A DNA stretch of 38,829 nt. It comes from Chara braunii. Its lineage: Eukaryota > Streptophyta > Charophyceae > Charales > Characeae. The notes under the pieces are model-generated. The model ran no database searches and was not told the origin of the DNA. It saw only the letters and a list, made by a program, of their open reading frames with translations. The stretch covers positions 5,690,459 to 5,729,287 of the forward strand of contig BFEA01000013.1 in NCBI GenBank assembly GCA_003427395.1, written 5' to 3'. The position numbers and the translations under genes are program-made. Of this stretch, positions 35,496 to 38,829 are shown piece by piece; position 1 is the stretch's first letter; the number at the start of each line of letters is the position of its first letter.

Positions 35496-35539
35496 TACCT
35501 CTTAGGTTCACAATGGGAATTCAAGAACTTTGAAGACAT

Positions 35540-36202
35540 ATGGCGTTGTATGTGCATGCCCTCCTACACACAGAAAAGACCCCACTCAACAGTTGGAGGA
35601 ACATTCTATATGCCTGGAATAAAATAGCACCATCGTTGGAAAAGCAGCCATCTACACACCTGGAGGTCTTGAATCAACCCCTCTTCGATAACCCGAGGAT
35701 TATACAGTCCTCTGGGGATGTTTTCTCGGCCAGTGATGCAGCAGGGAATTTTTGGGAAGCCTGGGTTCCAAAAGTAGTAGTAGCAATAAAAGATATATGG
35801 GACCCCTCTCGACGTGACTGGATCGCTCCCAAAGAGCTCAGTCGGAAACTCTCGAGACTGCGTAATCTAGAAAGGAGCTTTAAAAGTCTGACAGACGCTA
35901 TTCCTGACTCCTGGATCTCCTTCCTTCGTAGGCCACAGAGCCCAGCAATCGATACCTGGCTAGTCTCGCCAACTAATTCAACTTTGCTTTGGCGAACTCT
36001 GGATCCGTCAACAGATCAAGCAATCAAAGTTCAGGTTTGGGCGAGACAGAGTAATTTTGAAGAAGAAACCAATCTGGTCTTCAAACAAGAAGAATGGGTA
36101 ACATTGGATGAGAACCCGCAGGAGGCTCGAGTCTGGGTGAAGAAAGGCCCCAATGGGAAGGAGGTATGCTCTGGGGGTAGATCAGCTCTTCGTACAAAGT
36201 AG
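35540..36202 (+). pseudogene. LINE ORF2 C-terminal linker
   Basis: A 220-codon frame: NSWRNILYAWNKIAPSLEKQ, VFSASDAAGNFWEAWVPKVV, KLSRLRNLERSFKSLTDAIP, then VQVWARQSNFEEETNLVFKQ and VTLDENPQEARVWVKKGPNG. The order and composition match the long connector between thumb and zinc domain in plant L1 ORF2. It is shifted relative to the thumb and to the next block. No catalytic motif is expected here. Confidence 0.6.
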
Positions 36203-36509
36203 AGCCCTCCTTGTATGGTTGCAAAGATGTGGATGAGAAGGGTTCGTTTGTCCCCTTGGCGCAATACCACACCAAAGTGGGAAGACAATCTCTGCTCTTC
36301 AAGAACAAGAAGTTATCGGGCCCAACTGCAGTGGACAGATGGTCAGGGATTGCACACAGAGTGACAGAAGATGAACTCTTGAAATTAGGGGAACAGTTCT
36401 GCAGGATGCCAGACCAAAAGGTGGCCAGTACTCTATGGCTACAGTTGATGCAGGCCATCTTCTCGGCAACTTGGCTGGCAAACAAAGGAATGAAAACCTA
36501 TCGGCGACT
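36203..36509 (+). pseudogene. LINE ORF2 linker, second block
   Basis: In another frame: GCKDVDEKGSFVPLAQYHTK, WSGIAHRVTEDELLKLGEQF and STLWLQLMQAIFSATWLANK. The last segment is the hydrophobic stretch usually found just before the zf-RVT cysteines, so the order is preserved despite the frameshift. Confidence 0.6.
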
Positions 36510-36962
36510 TGTGTTCGTTGTGGATGGGCAATAGAATCCACTTCCCACCTTTGGCTGCATTGCCCCCACTCTCTTCGTATCTGGCAATGGTGAAGGAAAC
36601 ACTGGTCCAAGATTAAAACAGCCCCAAATGATTGGACAGACCTTTGGATCCTTCTGGGCTGCAGCAGCACATATCCTCCAAAAGATTATGGTTGGCCCTA
36701 TATAGCCCAGGTCTGCAGAGGTATTATTATGAGTGCAATTTGGTGGGCGCGAAACCAGAAGCTTTTCAGGGACGAAGATACGGGGTTCGACCAACTGAAG
36801 AATCTCATCAAGTCAAGAATTAGACTGACAATAATTGCGGACCGGCAACGGAAGGGTTGGCTGTGGTTTCACAAGACATGGGCTCTGAATGATCGATTGG
36901 CACAGGTATCCCCTGAAGGAAAACTTTCTGTCTGTAGCTGGTTGGGGAGGGAAATTCATTAG
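36510..36962 (+). pseudogene. zf-RVT domain and C terminus of LINE ORF2
   Basis: After a frameshift the frame reads CVRCGWAIESTSHLWLHCP, a C-X2-C...H-X4-C pattern with the ES(x)xHLxxHCP signature of the zf-RVT (zinc-binding in RT) domain. It is followed by SLRIWQWW, broken stretches, then IIMSAIWWARNQKLFRDE and LTIIADRQRKGWLWFHKTWA, typical of the plant LINE ORF2 tail (WxxRNxxxF). It ends TAG at 36960-36962. The zinc ligands are intact; at least one stop (near 36598) interrupts it. Confidence 0.75.
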
Positions 36963-37721
36963 TGACAAGAAGAACCTGAATTGCTGGAAAGCCTTTTAGC
37001 GTATTGGTACAGTTATTAATACTTATTATTCCTCTCTCCTTTGTCAATTCATGCAAGTTCGACTAAATGCGTGGATATTGTGCTTGAATTGAGGTCTCAC
37101 AGGTTAGGGGTTGTCGGTCGGTGAACTGGGGGAGTCAAGTTTAGACTCTTGTGAAGCAAAGCCGGGTAAGGCTCCCGGATATGAGCAGGTCGATTCAGGC
37201 TAAATGGTTAGTCCAAGTTTGTTTTTACTCAGCTTTCCTGTTGTCTGGCCATTGATAAGTGCAAGATCTTGGCCATAACTGGTAGACTGGTAAAACTTTA
37301 GATGGGTAGGTGTTTAGCAGGCTGGGCCATTTTTTAGGCCAACGATACTACAGCAGATACACGAAATAGCAGACAGTTCGTGACTGTACGAGCTAGTTCT
37401 TTTGGATAGCTCCCCTTTCTCTTACCTGGGCCTTGAAGTTTAATTTTGGAAACTTTGAGTTTTCTAGTCAACAGGCTTGGAAAGTCTTAATTCGCTATTA
37501 CTGGCTGAAGGGAATGTAGAGCTGTATTTCTTTTAGTAGTTCGGCCACCCTTTTCTGAGCTTCAAGGTTTATTTTTGAGGAGTTCCTTCAGCGCTGTTGA
37601 GAGCAGAACGGTTTCGGGGACGCTGGACCCGGTTTCCAGCATGTTTCATTGGTGACCTCCGGGTTGAATTGCGAGGTCCCCGGCCTCGAATTTCCTTTGA
37701 ATATAAAGCTACAACTTCTCA
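36963..37721 (+). other. LINE 3' UTR
   Basis: About 760 bases with no open frame of note. It contains the 23-bp segment (37619-37641) also found in element E. Confidence 0.6.
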
Positions 37722-37850
37722 TTAAAAAAAGAAAAGAAAAGAAAAAAAAAGAAAAAAAAAACTCTAAAAAAGAAAGAAAGAAAAAAAGTATAAATTTGTG
37801 AAGAAAAGAAAAAAGAAAACAAGGAAAAGAAAAAAGGAAAAAATATGTTG
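37722..37850. repeat. A-rich tract with LINE tail
   Basis: AAAAAAAGAAAAGAAAAG-type sequence. The first 50 bases are probably the LINE 3' tail; the rest is (GAAA)n/(AAAAG)n simple repeat. On the minus strand it gives meaningless poly-Phe frames. Confidence 0.75.
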
Positions 37851-38400
37851 AACTTTGTTGTGACAGTGGCAATTGGTTTATCTGTGGGATGTGCGATTTG
37901 CTTTGTTGGACTGATAGGCCTTCCTCTTCCCTTATCTTTTCTTTGATTGGACCCTTTTCTCTTTGTCTTGCCTCTGTGAGTTCTGGTTTCCTCCTCCTCT
38001 TCTTTCCCTCTTTGCCTTTTGGATGCGTACAAGTGGGTCCTTGTGACACACGGGGATGGGGGCAACATGTCATCCATGTGGCTGGCCTTGTACGTAAGAG
38101 GTGATGAACAGGTGGGGCTTTCCTTCCTTCCTTCTCTTCCTTTCCATGTTTTGCTTTTTTCCGCTTTTGCGGTCGATTCACAATGTGACAATATATGTAT
38201 ATATTTTGTGGGGTGCCGACGACCCCAGACCAGTAGTGTTGACCAGCCGACCGGACAGGGGGAAACAAATACAAAGGTTTCCCTGGGGGTAGGTTTTCCC
38301 TAATCCCTAATAAGATAATAATATTCTAAAGCAAAACGCGGGTCTCGTGTGACGCGTTCGGTTGAGACCTTTCCCGCGTGGGCCTGATGCACCTTGGGCC
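37851..38400. other. Unassigned flank containing repeat H
   Basis: Pyrimidine-rich in parts; includes dispersed repeat H copy 2 and a GTGGGGTGCCGACGACCCC foldback near 38208. No supported gene. Confidence 0.5.
38046..38104 (+). repeat. Dispersed repeat H, copy 2
   Basis: CACACGGGGATGGGGGCA and GGCCTTGTACGTAAGAGGTG, matching 16293-16378. Confidence 0.6.
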
Positions 38401-38560
38401 CGACGCGGTTTTTTGTTAAGGGCCGTTTTTTTTTTTTGGGTTGGTGTTGGCGCGGCTTCGTGGGCCCGGCGGGTTTTTCTGTTTACTGCCATTTTTTTGG
38501 GGGGGGGTTGGTGTCCGCGCGACTTTATGAACGGGCTCTTTTTTCGCTACGGTTTTTTTT
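38400..38560. repeat. G/T-rich degenerate tandem repeat
   Basis: Two to three diverged units of about 75-80 bp with a poly-T/poly-G run followed by TTGGTGT(T/C)(G/C)GCGCG. Confidence 0.65.
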
Positions 38561-38580
38561 CGCGCCGCGCCGTAGAAGTT

Positions 38581-38760
38581 GTCGGCCATGTTCAACCAGG
38601 TAGTGAATATTTCCATGTTCTAGGGGAAGATTCATTCGATTTTGCTCATCCTATCACTGGAAGTAGCATTACGCGGTTGGCCATATTCAACCATGTTCTA
38701 GCCAAAAAGATTCATTGGATGTTGCTCATCCTATCGATGGAAGTAGCATGGCGCGAGCCG
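38581..38760. repeat. Imperfect tandem duplication, about 90 bp
   Basis: CATGTTCTAG...AGATTCATT(C/G)GAT(T/G)TTGCTCATCC...GGAAGTAGCAT occurs twice. Confidence 0.85.
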
Positions 38761-38778
38761 CGAGGTCGGAGACTTATC

Positions 38779-38829
<51 letters not shown>
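38779..38829. repeat. (CT)n microsatellite at the window edge
   Basis: Pure CT repeat to the last base. Confidence 0.97.

Larger units (their letters stand above)
29579..37775 (+). mobile_element. Plant-type L1-like LINE, degraded
   Basis: Plus strand: ORF1-type fragments (from 30440 at the latest), an AP endonuclease starting SWNVRGLND, an RT with LINE motifs (GKCPGPDGLP, NWRPISLL, HQGCPLAP, IADD), a C-terminal zf-RVT domain, about 760 bp of 3' UTR and an A-rich tail from about 37722. No LTRs. The 5' end is uncertain and no target-site duplication was found by eye. Several stops and frameshifts make it inactive in cis. Confidence 0.85.

Noticed and set aside
37588-38274. Minus-strand Lys/Phe-rich frames of up to 228 codons
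   Set aside because: Generated by the A/GA-rich tract and CT-rich flank; no conserved segment.

Overview
This 38.8 kb window is eukaryotic, plant-lineage nuclear DNA made almost entirely of transposable elements. It holds three Ty3/gypsy-type LTR retrotransposons, an isolated gypsy-type LTR, hAT-like DNA transposon remnants, a plant-type L1-like LINE, many minisatellites and microsatellites, a 520-base assembly gap, and little that looks like host coding sequence. I see no bacterial operons, rRNA, tRNA or CRISPR. The mix of chromodomain-bearing gypsy elements, glutamate-rich gag proteins and an L1-like LINE with a C-terminal zf-RVT domain fits a streptophyte alga such as Chara braunii. That assignment is inference from family resemblance, not a database result.

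Layout. 1-272: CT microsatellite and A-rich tract. 283-1042: minus-strand primer-binding site and LTR, unusually rich in perfect hairpins. 1190 to about 6790: minus-strand gypsy element A (43-bp leader repeats, gag with a huge Glu tract, protease, RT; integrase missing). 7153-15742: plus-strand gypsy element B, complete with two LTRs, PBS, polypurine tract and a 5-bp target-site duplication (CTTTC), but with gag and pol broken by stops and frameshifts. 15743-19400: non-LTR flank with a hAT transposase remnant (DUF659-like) and one plausible host exon. 19630-21544: two direct repeats around an assembly gap. About 21790-25958: gypsy element C (LTR fragment, leader array, gag, zinc knuckle, protease), cut off before RT. 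25959-28806: hAT-like element D (CAGGG termini) containing hAT-like element E (26199-28324, 8-bp TSD ATAAAAAT). 28795-29238: a cysteine-rich, RING-like open frame. About 29579-37775: LINE with ORF1 fragments, AP endonuclease, RT, zf-RVT domain, 3' UTR and A-rich tail. 37776-38829: simple and tandem repeats ending in a CT microsatellite.

The most interesting signal is in the 5' leaders of the gypsy elements. A tandem minisatellite lies immediately before gag in all three. In B and C it is an array of CACGTCAGC-type units, and in both it follows the same order of splice-like signals: T-rich tract, TTGATTAG acceptor, short C-rich segment, GTRAGT donor, array, gag ATG. A further donor-like site, CACAG|GTTAGTAC, is conserved in the C LTR and the B 3' LTR but deleted from the B 5' LTR. 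Together these suggest a multi-intron, spliced leader. A second notable signal is a perfect 14-bp hairpin (34934-34965) built over an in-frame UAG in the otherwise open LINE reverse-transcriptase frame.

Most coding entries are pseudogenes. Domain calls rest on motifs read by eye; boundaries are approximate unless TSDs or LTR ends fix them.
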